Shown here piece after piece: positions 17,037 through 24,556 of a stretch of DNA of 52,672 nt. This DNA comes from Hyphomicrobium sp. (GTDB taxonomy: Bacteria; Pseudomonadota; Alphaproteobacteria; Rhizobiales; Hyphomicrobiaceae): contig JANXVY010000100.1 of assembly GCA_025351425.1 (NCBI GenBank), positions 1-52,672 on the forward strand. The letters run 5' to 3'. The position numbers and the translations under genes are program-made. The notes under the pieces were generated by a model that was given only the letters and a program-made list of their open reading frames with translations, had not been told where the DNA came from and ran no database searches. Position 1 is the first letter of the stretch. Each line of letters opens with the position of its first letter.

Positions 17037-18631
17037 GGCCCCTTGTAGCCCGACAACGCGAGAAACGTCACGCGCCTCGTCTCGTTTATCCCGGCCGGCA
17101 GCTGGCGTTCGGCGACGGTCTCGGCGCGTGCGAAGGCGCTCGCCACATCGCCGGCCTGGGCTTGTGTCAGCGGATCGGCCGGAGGCGGCACGCCCTTCAA
17201 CGTCACCAGCAGCACCGGCTCGCCAGACGCCGCCGTGAAGGGCCGCGACAGTTCGAAGTGATCGTGCGGGCGCGGGCCAGACCGCCACGCCAGCACAGGG
17301 GTCGGCTCGCCGCGCATATAGTAGAGCAGTTCGGCCGTGACCGAGCGGTTCTGCGTCATGACGGCGGCATAGGGATTGCCGCGGGCGCGGGCGGCGGCAA
17401 GTTCCGCGCGGGTGGCATCGGCGATCTCGTGCCAGCCCAGCGTGCGCGACATCGGGTCGGGGTGGAGCGGCAGCTTGATCGCGCCTGCAACGCTCGTCGC
17501 TGCAGCGAGGACGACGAGCAACGCGGCGTGGAGCCCATAGGACGCCTTGAGCCAACCCCAGGACAACTCACGCACCAGGGTTGCAACGACGAGGAGCGTG
17601 CCCGAAACGTAGGCGACGGCGGCCCAATTGGGGTGAGCACGCGAAAGGAACGCCTGGACGGTTATTATGGCCACCAGCGGGCCGCAAAACGCCATCAACA
17701 GCCGGTCGGGTTCGGGCAAGCGGGTTTTGTAGCCGCGCCAGGCGATCATCAGCAGCCCTGCGAAATACAAGGGGCCAAATACGCCGAACTGGCTCGCCAG
17801 AAACTCGAACGCCTTCGCTGGATGGAGCAGAGCGCCCTCCCACTTCGCGTTATCGGCCGTGTGGGCGAACGTCGCGAAGCTGTGCGCCTTGTTCCATAAG
17901 AGGTTCGGCACGATGCCGGCCACGCCCAGCGCGAGCGCTGCCCACAGCCTAGCGTCCTTCAGCATCGTTCGGCGCGCGGGCGTCGCCATCAGATAAATGC
18001 CTGCGCACAGCACGAACCAAGCCATGGCGTATTTGGCGTTCAGCCCAAGTGCGAGCGCTGCGCCAAGCAACAGCGCAGGCCACCAGAGCGCCGTTTCAAA
18101 CAGAGCGGCGAACCCCAGGAGAGCGAGCGCCCAGGCGAGCAGCAGCGGCACGTCGGTTGAGATGATCCCGGCCGACAGCGACACGCCGGGCAGCAGCGCG
18201 AACGCGGCTGCGGCGAGGGCGCCGGTGCGGGTGTCATACAGGCGGGCGCCGAGGGCGAAGACCGTGAGCGCGGTTGCCGTGTGCAGGATCGGCGAGGGCA
18301 GCCGGATGCAGGCTTCGCTGTCGCCGCAGATGCCGGTTGCGAGCGCGATGATCCAGGCAATCAACGGGGGCTTGGAATAGTAGCCCCATGCCGGGGCCTG
18401 CGCCCACGCCCAGTATTGCGCTTCGTCGAAAAACAAATCGGTGCGGTTCAGTACGAGCGCTCCGACGCGCACCACCAGCAGCAGCCCAAGGGCCGCCAGT
18501 AGCCAGACCGGCGCACCTGAAGACGCCGGGCTGCGCCCGGGGGAACTGGGGCTGCGCCCTGCTGCACTGGGGCTGCGCCCTGCGGCACTGGGGCTGCGCC
18601 CGGGGGAACTCGATGCGGCGTGCTGATCCAT
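17033..18631 (-). CDS. GT39/ArnT-like membrane glycosyltransferase
   Basis: A 532-residue polytopic inner-membrane protein of the GT-C fold, using a polyprenyl-phosphate sugar to modify a periplasmic acceptor such as a lipid or protein. After a Ser/Pro/Gly N-terminus comes the first helix, then the diagnostic first loop LFFDEAQYWAWAQAPAWGYYSKPPL with the acidic catalytic pair, and about ten more helices; the tail is soluble. The N-terminus is built from four 7-residue repeats of the SPGRSPS/AAGRSPS type (21-bp DNA repeats). It overlaps pabB downstream. The divergent GT2 gene at 18925 could make its lipid-linked donor. Confidence 0.88.
   Translation of the reverse strand: MDQHAASSSPGRSPSAAGRSPSAAGRSPSSPGRSPASSGAPVWLLAALGLLLVVRVGALVLNRTDLFFDEAQYWAWAQAPAWGYYSKPPLIAWIIALATGICGDSEACIRLPSPILHTATALTVFALGARLYDTRTGALAAAAFALLPGVSLSAGIISTDVPLLLAWALALLGFAALFETALWWPALLLGAALALGLNAKYAMAWFVLCAGIYLMATPARRTMLKDARLWAALALGVAGIVPNLLWNKAHSFATFAHTADNAKWEGALLHPAKAFEFLASQFGVFGPLYFAGLLMIAWRGYKTRLPEPDRLLMAFCGPLVAIITVQAFLSRAHPNWAAVAYVSGTLLVVATLVRELSWGWLKASYGLHAALLVVLAAATSVAGAIKLPLHPDPMSRTLGWHEIADATRAELAAARARGNPYAAVMTQNRSVTAELLYYMRGEPTPVLAWRSGPRPHDHFELSRPFTAASGEPVLLVTLKGVPPPADPLTQAQAGDVASAFARAETVAERQLPAGINETRRVTFLALSGYKGP
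18527..18610. repeat. Four 21-bp tandem repeats in the GT39 N-terminus
   Basis: Four consecutive 21-base units, each carrying GGCTGCGCCC, lie at 18527-18547, 18548-18568, 18569-18589 and 18590-18610. They are in frame with the glycosyltransferase and add 7 residues each. The first and fourth units share GGGGGAACT endings; the middle two end in GC(T/G)GCACT or a close variant. Copy number variation would lengthen or shorten the N-terminal cytoplasmic arm without frameshift. Confidence 0.85.
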
Positions 18632-18924
18632 GAACCTCTCGCGACCGCCTGCTCTCGAGCAGGTCTCGACGCGAGGTTTAACCCGACTGGCGAGATCGAT
18701 CAAACGTTGCCATTGCCAGCGGTTGCGCCCGGCGCCAGACGTTCGCGCGCGCGAAGCGGGTTGCCACCTGCGCCCGCTCGGGAGCACAGCTCCCGAACCC
18801 TCAGTTTTTTGGACTTCATGACCCGCGCTGCTCGCTCCGCGCCACCACTTCGCCGCGTGCCAGGGCGGGAGCGGTGTGCTACGCCGCAGGTCGTTGCGCG
18901 CCGCTTCCATCCTGGACCTTGACG

Positions 18925-19656
18925 ATGAACCCACGCATTGCCGTCGTGATCCCTGCCTTGAACGAGGAAGGCAACATCGGTCGTTTGATTCTGGAAACCT
19001 ATGAATTCGTGCCGGCCGATATGCTGGCGGAGGTCATCGTGGTCGATGACGCCAGCACCGACGGCACGCCCACTGAAGTCAAGGATCTGATCGCGACGGG
19101 CCGCTATCGGGGGCTCAGCTATGTGCGGCATGCCGCCAAGTCGGGCCAGAGCACGGCACTGCGCACGGGCATTCTTGTGGCCACCGCGCCTGTGATCGCG
19201 ACCATGGACGGCGACGGACAGAACGATCCACGCGACATTGTGCGGCTGGTCGAGAAACTTGGGCTTCCCGGCGGGAGCGGCCCGGCGTTAGTGGGCGGGG
19301 TGCGGACCAATCGCAAGGCCGAAGGGTCGAAAAGGTGGGCGAGCAAGGCTGCCAATTGGATCCGCGACAGCGTGCTGGCGGACGGGTGCCCGGATACTGG
19401 CTGCGGGATCAAGGCGTATTGGCGGGAGGCGTTTCTACGGCTGCCGTTCTTCGCCAGCATGCACCGCTACATGCCGGCGCTGTTCCAGACATATGGCTAT
19501 AGCGTCGCGTATGTGCCGGTCAACGACCGGGCGCGGCAGGCCGGCGTGTCGAAATATAACAACTTCAACCGGGCGATGGTTGGACTTTACGATCTCGTCG
19601 GCGTGACGTGGCTTCGGCGGCGCACTGTGGTGCCCAAAATTCAAGAGCGCGTGTAG
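18925..19656 (+). CDS. Family 2 glycosyltransferase (dolichol-phosphate mannose synthase-like)
   Basis: A 243-residue GT-A enzyme. It opens with RIAVVIPALNEEGNIGRLI, has the nucleotide-binding acidic motif VVDDASTDGT, the metal-binding MDGDGQNDPRD and a late RQAGVSKYNNFNRA motif of polyprenyl-phosphate sugar transferases. No C-terminal membrane helices are present, so it is probably a peripheral enzyme charging a polyprenyl phosphate with a sugar. ATG 18925 starts exactly at the conserved strand; the frame opens upstream at 18874 without support. It is divergent from the GT39 gene and may supply its donor. Confidence 0.9.
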   Translation: MNPRIAVVIPALNEEGNIGRLILETYEFVPADMLAEVIVVDDASTDGTPTEVKDLIATGRYRGLSYVRHAAKSGQSTALRTGILVATAPVIATMDGDGQNDPRDIVRLVEKLGLPGGSGPALVGGVRTNRKAEGSKRWASKAANWIRDSVLADGCPDTGCGIKAYWREAFLRLPFFASMHRYMPALFQTYGYSVAYVPVNDRARQAGVSKYNNFNRAMVGLYDLVGVTWLRRRTVVPKIQERV

Positions 19657-19922
19657 TGCTGCTCGGGATTGATGAAGAGTGCGCTGCAGACGGCGGCGAG
19701 AAACAGCGCAATGCAGCTCCCCAAGGTCAGAAGCGCCAACGTACTTGGTTCATAGCCCACCGCACGGCCTACCATCCAAGCGACAGTGGCCCAAAACCAA
19801 GCCGGTAGAAGGGCTGCAATGGCGATGCCGATCAAAATGTGAGAATGGCGCAGAGGCTGTTCGCCTGCCCGTCTTTCCATGGTGAGGGGGCAGGTATCGA
19901 GATCGAGCGGAGCGGACGTCAT
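19641..19922 (-). CDS. Small two-helix membrane protein, hypothetical
   Basis: A 93-residue frame from ATG 19922; a GTG at 19943 would add seven residues. It has two hydrophobic helices (HILIGIAIAALLPAWFWATV and LALLTLGSCIALFLAAVCSA). The 3' end overlaps the convergent GT2 gene by 16 bases. Topology supports a real protein but I do not know the family. Confidence 0.55.
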   Translation of the reverse strand: MTSAPLDLDTCPLTMERRAGEQPLRHSHILIGIAIAALLPAWFWATVAWMVGRAVGYEPSTLALLTLGSCIALFLAAVCSALFINPEQHYTRS

Positions 19923-20154
19923 GCTGACTTTTCCCAAATTCACTTAGATCTGATCTTAAAAAGCTAGAGTGCCGCCCCTTAACCAGTGGTTACCAACGGC
20001 GCAGCAGCGCCCACTCCATGATTCGCTGCTAAAGTAAGTGTAAGTGTTGTTTGGAAATGGAACAGGGTGTCGTCTCGCAGTTGCACAGCGCACCCTGGCA
20101 GTGCGACATAGTGTGCCCAAACGTGACGGCCAGACCGAGGCACCGCGCGCATCA

Positions 20155-21795
20155 ATGCCCAACACCCCATCCCCTTCCGCCGTGGACGCCGTCGTCATCG
20201 GCGGGGGTCATAACGGCCTGACATGCGCGGCCTATCTGGCGGGGGGCGGCCTCAAGGTTGTCGTGGTCGAGAAGAACGCAACTGTTGGCGGCGGCGCCAT
20301 GACCGAGGCGTTTCATCCTGGTTTTCGCAATTCGGTCGCGGCATACACGGTCAGCCTGCTCAACCCGCGCGTGATCGCCGACCTGGAACTCGCCAGGCAT
20401 GGACTGCGGATGGTCGAGCGGCCGGCTGCCAATTTCTGGCCTATAGACAAGAGCCGCTCGTTGCTCATGCCTTATGGGCTGGCGGCCCGGCAGCAGGCGA
20501 TTGCGGCATTCTCAGCGCGCGACGCGATGCGGCTGCCGGAGTATGACGCGGCGCTTGAACGGGCGGCGGCCGTCCTGCGCGATCTGGTGTTGCGGACGCC
20601 GCCGAACGCGGGCGGGGGGTGGCTCGAGGCGCTGAAGGGCGGCATGATCGCGCGCCGGCTGATGGGCCTTTCGCTGTCCGATCAGCGGGTGCTGACGGAC
20701 CTGTTCACGCAAAGCGCCGCCGATTTCCTGAGTGGCTGGTTCACGAGCGAGATCGTCAAGGGTGCCTTTGCGTTTGACGGCATCGTCGGCGCGTATGCCA
20801 GTCCGTGGACGCCGGGGACCGCATACGTCCTGCTGCATCACTGCTTTGGCGAGGTCAACGGCAAGCCTGGCGTGTGGGGCCATGCCCTCGGCGGAATGGG
20901 TGCGATTTCGGATGCGATCTGCGCTTCGGCCCGCTCGCGCGGCGTGGTCGTGCGCACCGGGTGCGAGGTGGCCGAAGTCTTGGTAAAGGAGGGCTGCGCG
21001 GCTGGAGTCCGGCTCGCGAGCGGCGAACTCATCCATGCGCGGGCGGTCGCAGCTAACGTTGGTCCCAAGCTGCTGTTTAGGTCAATGCTGCCGAAAGGCG
21101 TGGTGCCTGACGACATTCACGACCGGTTTTGCGGCATCAAAACCGGCTCGGGCACGTTCCGCATGAACGTCGCGCTGTCCGAACTGCCCGATTTTACGTG
21201 CCGGCCCGGCACAATTGCCGCCGACCACCATGGCGCGGGCATCGTGATCGGCCCGACGCTCAATTATCTCGAACGGGCCTACCTGGACGCCAAGCGCGAC
21301 GGATGGTCGGCGAACCCGGTCGTCGAGATGCTCATCCCATCCACGCTCGATGATAGCCTCGCGCCCAAGGGCCAGCACGTCGCCAGCCTGTTCGTACAGC
21401 ACGTGGCGCCGCACTTGCCTGACGGACGCAGCTGGGACGACGCCAAGGCAGAATTCGCGGGCGTCGTGATCGACACGGTCACCCGTCATGCGCCGAACTT
21501 CAGGGCGGCTGTTGTTGGCATGCAGATCACGTCGCCGCTGGACCTGGAGCGGCGTTTCGGCATGATCGACGGCGACATTTTCCACGGCCAGCTTTCGCTT
21601 AATCAGCTGTTTTCGGCACGACCTGTGCTTGGCTATGCCGACTACCGTATGCCGTTGCGGGGGCTATACCTGTGCGGGTCGGGCGCGCATCCCGGCGGAG
21701 GAGTGACGGGTCTGCCGGGGCGGAATGCGGCGGGGGAGATTGTAAAGGACTTGCGGCGTAGCCGGTGGACGGGCGCAATCGGATCAGGGAGTTGA
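20155..21795 (+). CDS. FAD-dependent oxidoreductase of the phytoene desaturase-like COG1233 family
   Basis: A 546-residue flavoprotein. The Rossmann dinucleotide motif (VVIGGGHNGLTCAAYLAGGG) is at residues 13-32, followed by the acidic end of the second strand (VVVEKNATVGGGA). The C-terminal FAD motif LYLCGSGAHPGGGVTGLPG is close to the end, as in carotenoid desaturases and human PYROXD2. No carotenoid synthesis genes are nearby, so a PYROXD2-like role is as likely as desaturation. The frame opens at 20044, but the first 37 residues are unlike the family and ATG 20155 is preferred. Confidence 0.88.
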   Translation: MPNTPSPSAVDAVVIGGGHNGLTCAAYLAGGGLKVVVVEKNATVGGGAMTEAFHPGFRNSVAAYTVSLLNPRVIADLELARHGLRMVERPAANFWPIDKSRSLLMPYGLAARQQAIAAFSARDAMRLPEYDAALERAAAVLRDLVLRTPPNAGGGWLEALKGGMIARRLMGLSLSDQRVLTDLFTQSAADFLSGWFTSEIVKGAFAFDGIVGAYASPWTPGTAYVLLHHCFGEVNGKPGVWGHALGGMGAISDAICASARSRGVVVRTGCEVAEVLVKEGCAAGVRLASGELIHARAVAANVGPKLLFRSMLPKGVVPDDIHDRFCGIKTGSGTFRMNVALSELPDFTCRPGTIAADHHGAGIVIGPTLNYLERAYLDAKRDGWSANPVVEMLIPSTLDDSLAPKGQHVASLFVQHVAPHLPDGRSWDDAKAEFAGVVIDTVTRHAPNFRAAVVGMQITSPLDLERRFGMIDGDIFHGQLSLNQLFSARPVLGYADYRMPLRGLYLCGSGAHPGGGVTGLPGRNAAGEIVKDLRRSRWTGAIGSGS

Positions 21796-21797
21796 TC

Positions 21798-22202
21798 ATG
21801 GGATTTGGGGAATTCGGGGCCGCCGTGCCGATCCTAAGGACATTCGACGCTGCGAAGGCGCGCGCCTTTTATGTCGACTACCTGGGCTTCAGCATCGATT
21901 TCGAACACCGGTTCGACGACCTCGCCCCGCTTTATATGGGCGTGTCGCGGGGCTTGTGCCGACTACACTTGTCCGAGCATCACGGCGACGCTTCGCCCGG
22001 CGCGAAGATCCGCATACCCATTTCCGACATCGATGCGTTGCACAGTGACCTGACCTCCAGGTTCCATGCGTACTCTCATCCCAGTATCGAGATGATGCCG
22101 TGGGACAGCCGCGAGATGACGCTGACAGACCCCTTCAGCAACCGGCTCGTATTTTTCGCCGTCCCGTCTCAAGCCGTCCCGTCTCAGAAAGTCCCGGAAT
22201 GA
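21798..22202 (+). CDS. Glyoxalase/bleomycin resistance-fold protein
   Basis: A 134-residue vicinal-oxygen-chelate protein: the first beta-alpha-beta unit PILRTFDAAKARAFYVDYLG is followed by GFSIDFEHRFDDLAPLYMGVSRG, and the last strand is LTDPFSNRLVFFA. GGGAG six bases before ATG 21798 decides the start. It follows the flavoprotein stop by two bases and overlaps the next gene as ATGA, so it is in the same operon. Family members bind drugs or catalyse isomerisations; the substrate cannot be told. The C-terminus carries a short duplicated AVPSQ segment. Confidence 0.85.
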   Translation: MGFGEFGAAVPILRTFDAAKARAFYVDYLGFSIDFEHRFDDLAPLYMGVSRGLCRLHLSEHHGDASPGAKIRIPISDIDALHSDLTSRFHAYSHPSIEMMPWDSREMTLTDPFSNRLVFFAVPSQAVPSQKVPE

Positions 22203-22699
22203 ATACCGACAGCTACCGCGCCCTCATGCGCCATCAGGCCGGCGCCGTCGCGGTGATTGCGTGCGGCGGAGCCCATGCGCGTGCGGGTTTGACCGCCACG
22301 GCCGTTGCGTCGCTCTCCGACCGGCCGCCGACAGTCCTCGTGTGCGTCAACCAAACGGCCGGGGCGCACGATGAAATCGTGCGGGCGAACGCGTTCAGCG
22401 TCAACTTGCTGTCGGCCGGGCAACAAATGATCGCCGAATGCTTTGCGGGCAAGGGCGGGCTCAAGGGCGAAGACCGGTTTACCGGCTTCACGTGGCGGAC
22501 GCTGAGCACGGGCAGCCCCATTCTCATCGACGCGCTCGCCAGTCTTGACTGCGAACTCGTGGAGCAGCACACGTTCAATACCCATTCGATTTTCATCGGC
22601 CATGTGGTCGACGGTCAATTTCGCGCGGATGCCGAGCCACTGCTGTATTTTCGCGGCGATTATTGGAACTTCGCCGACCATCACGGCGCAAAGGGATGA
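22199..22699 (+). CDS. Flavin reductase-like FMN-binding protein
   Basis: A 166-residue protein with the flavin-reductase split-barrel fold: MRHQAGAVAVIACGG at the start, GLTATAVASLSDRPPTVLVCVN (FMN-binding strand-turn), FSVNLLSAGQQMIAECFAG, and the closing HSIFIGHVVDG then PLLYFRGDYW. It would reduce FMN or FAD with NAD(P)H, often for a partner monooxygenase, though none is obvious here. The start overlaps the glyoxalase-fold gene by 4 bases; arfB follows after three bases. Confidence 0.9.
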   Translation: MNTDSYRALMRHQAGAVAVIACGGAHARAGLTATAVASLSDRPPTVLVCVNQTAGAHDEIVRANAFSVNLLSAGQQMIAECFAGKGGLKGEDRFTGFTWRTLSTGSPILIDALASLDCELVEQHTFNTHSIFIGHVVDGQFRADAEPLLYFRGDYWNFADHHGAKG

Positions 22700-22702
22700 G
22701 AC

Positions 22703-23125
22703 ATGCTGCGCGTGAGCGACAAAATCGCGCTCGATCCGGCCGAGCTTGAAGAGCGCTTTGTGCGCGCCTCGGGCCCCGGGGGGCAGAACGTCAACAAGGT
22801 TTCGACGGCGGTCGAGTTGCGGTTCCAACTGTGGAACTCGCCGTCGCTCGGGTCCGCCGTCAAGGAACGCCTCGCCAAACTCGCGGGCCGCAGGTTGACC
22901 GATGACGGCGTCATCGTCATCCAGGCTAACCGCTTCCGCACCCAGGAGCGCAACCGAGCGGATGCTCGCGAACGGCTGTTCGACATGATCCGGGAGGCGG
23001 CCATTCCCCCGGTCAAACGGATCGCAACCAAGCCGAGCTACTCGGCCAAGCTCAAGCGGGTCGACACCAAGGTCAAGCGAGGCGGCGTCAAGAAGATGCG
23101 GCAGAGCAAGATCAGCTGGGATTAA
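22703..23125 (+). CDS. arfB: ArfB alternative ribosome-rescue peptidyl-tRNA hydrolase
   Basis: A 140-residue protein with the release-factor catalytic loop GPGGQNVNKVSTAVELRF (GGQ at residues 26-28) and the basic C-terminal tail VKRGGVKKMRQSK that enters the empty mRNA channel of stalled ribosomes. Length and order match ArfB/YaeJ rather than RF1/RF2. It is the last gene of the flavoprotein operon and is followed by a bidirectional terminator. Confidence 0.95.
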   Translation: MLRVSDKIALDPAELEERFVRASGPGGQNVNKVSTAVELRFQLWNSPSLGSAVKERLAKLAGRRLTDDGVIVIQANRFRTQERNRADARERLFDMIREAAIPPVKRIATKPSYSAKLKRVDTKVKRGGVKKMRQSKISWD

Positions 23126-23137
23126 ACGCAAAATAAG

Positions 23138-23168
23138 AGCCGGAGGCGAACGACCGCTTCCGGCTTTT
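23138..23168. terminator. Bidirectional terminator between arfB and the DUF937 gene
   Basis: The arms AGCCGGAGGCG and CGCTTCCGGCT (one G-T mismatch) enclose a six-base loop, with TTTT after the right arm. On the other strand the stem is followed by a T-rich CTTATTTT. It sits between two convergent genes and can serve both. Confidence 0.85.
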
Positions 23169-23187
23169 AGTATCTTACCGGGTGCGA

Positions 23188-24276
23188 CTAGACCTTCGCC
23201 AGGCCCGTCATCTTGATCATGATCGCATCGAGCACCGGCTTCAGGATCGCTTCGGCGCCCGGGATCTTGAGTACGGTCGCCATCAGCGGCGAGAGTTGCG
23301 GCAGGGCCGTCGCAATAACGGCGGCTAGCTGCGACTTCGCATCCGGCCCCAGCGTCCCCGCGAGCTTGACCAGCGTATCCACTCCGGCCGACGTGGTGGT
23401 CAGTTGCGGCACTGCCGCCTGGGCGGTCGCCTGATCTTTGATGTTGCCCAATGTAGACGTCAGGCCGCCAATCAGCGACTTGGCCTGATCGACGACCGCG
23501 GAAGCGCCGGGAACGGCGGGCGCTGCTGTCTTTTCGACGGCGACGGGCGAGGAAGCCGGTTTGCTGCCGAAGTACCAGAACAAGCCGAGCAGCACGACAG
23601 CTGCAAGGGCCCAAGGCATCCAGTTGAAGGCCGGCGCTTCGGGTGCGGCCGGCACCCGCGGGGCTTCGGCCCGGGGCGCTGCAGCCGGCTGAGCCGCGGG
23701 GGCGGCAGGGGCGGCAACCTTCAGATTATGTGCTACAGCATCAAGCAGGCCGGAGCCTGCCAGAAGGGGCGCAAATCCGGACGGAAGCGCAGCAGCGATA
23801 TTGGCCTTCTGGCTGTCGAGCAGGCGTGCGAGGCCGCCGCCATCGAGGCCGCCTGCGCGCTGCTGCTGGGCGAGATTTCCCATAATGACAGGGGCCAGCA
23901 TGCCGATCAAGCTGGAGCTCTGCTCGGCGTTGGCGCCCGTAAACTTGCCGACCGCGCCTGCCAGCGCGTTTGATGCCGATCCGCCGAGCAGCGACGTCAG
24001 GATCGATGCACCGTTGTTGACGACTGCTGATTGACCAGCGCCCCCCAGCATATTGGTGAGCGAACCGAGCAGACCGGGGTCCTGCTGGTCGACGGCGCGT
24101 GCGAGCGCCGTTGCCCCCTCCGGCGAAGACGCCTTGCCGGCGAGCGCTGCGAGGAGGGCTGGAACGATGGCGCCGATCGCACTCGTAACCATGGCATTGT
24201 TGACGCCTAATGCCGACGCGATGCGGTTGGTGATCACCGGGGTAAGGAATTGCATGATCGTGGAAACAAGGTTCAT
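23188..24276 (-). CDS. DUF937 domain protein with a membrane helix and C-terminal helical domain
   Basis: A 362-residue protein. Residues 1-170 resemble DUF937: NRIASALGVNNAMVTSAIGA, then LLAALAGKASSPEG and LIGMLAPVIMGNLAQQQ. An Ala/Pro linker follows, then one membrane helix (PWALAAVVLLGLFWYFG, about residue 240) and a C-terminal helical domain with TLGPDAKSQLAAVIATALP. ATG 24276 has GGAG seven bases upstream; the longer frame to 24531 is rejected. Function is unknown. Residue composition (Gly/Ala/Leu repeats) is reminiscent of the DUF533 protein at 5688, but no homology is claimed. Confidence 0.8.
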   Translation of the reverse strand: MNLVSTIMQFLTPVITNRIASALGVNNAMVTSAIGAIVPALLAALAGKASSPEGATALARAVDQQDPGLLGSLTNMLGGAGQSAVVNNGASILTSLLGGSASNALAGAVGKFTGANAEQSSSLIGMLAPVIMGNLAQQQRAGGLDGGGLARLLDSQKANIAAALPSGFAPLLAGSGLLDAVAHNLKVAAPAAPAAQPAAAPRAEAPRVPAAPEAPAFNWMPWALAAVVLLGLFWYFGSKPASSPVAVEKTAAPAVPGASAVVDQAKSLIGGLTSTLGNIKDQATAQAAVPQLTTTSAGVDTLVKLAGTLGPDAKSQLAAVIATALPQLSPLMATVLKIPGAEAILKPVLDAIMIKMTGLAKV

Positions 24277-24475
24277 GGCGGTACTCCATCGACGGATTAG
24301 GGCGCATATCGGGTGAGGCGCGCAGGTATAGCACCGTGAACATCGTAAGGTGCGGAAAAATGACTTAGCCGCATCAAGTTGGCGGAGACGCCGCTGCGGC
24401 GCGTTAACGAACCGGGTGAGGCCGGCGCGAGGCAGACATGCAAAATAAATCATGGACCCGCCGCTACGAAAGTGC

Positions 24476-24514
24476 ACTTTGTCGCTGCCCAAGACGTGTA
24501 TACTTTGTCGCAGC
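24476..24514 (+). promoter_or_regulatory. Putative aceE promoter region with direct repeat
   Basis: A 13-bp direct repeat, ACTTTGTCGCTGC (24476-24488) and ACTTTGTCGCAGC (24502-24514), lies 26 bases apart start to start, upstream of the aceE start. A TATACT (24499-24504) that could act as a -10 element lies between and partly inside the second copy. No good -35 is evident at 17 bp, which would fit an activator- or repressor-controlled promoter. Prediction only. Confidence 0.35.
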
Positions 24515-24556
24515 ACCGCCTTTCCTCGCATCTACAAACAACCTCAGGATTTCATC

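Noticed and set aside
17037-17555. N-terminal extension of PabB-PabC
   Set aside because: Lies inside the GT39 gene, Arg-rich, and the ATGA overlap at 17033-17036 gives a better start.
22184-23614. 476-codon antisense frame over the flavin reductase and arfB genes
   Set aside because: Overlaps two strongly supported + genes and reads through the terminator; shadow frame.
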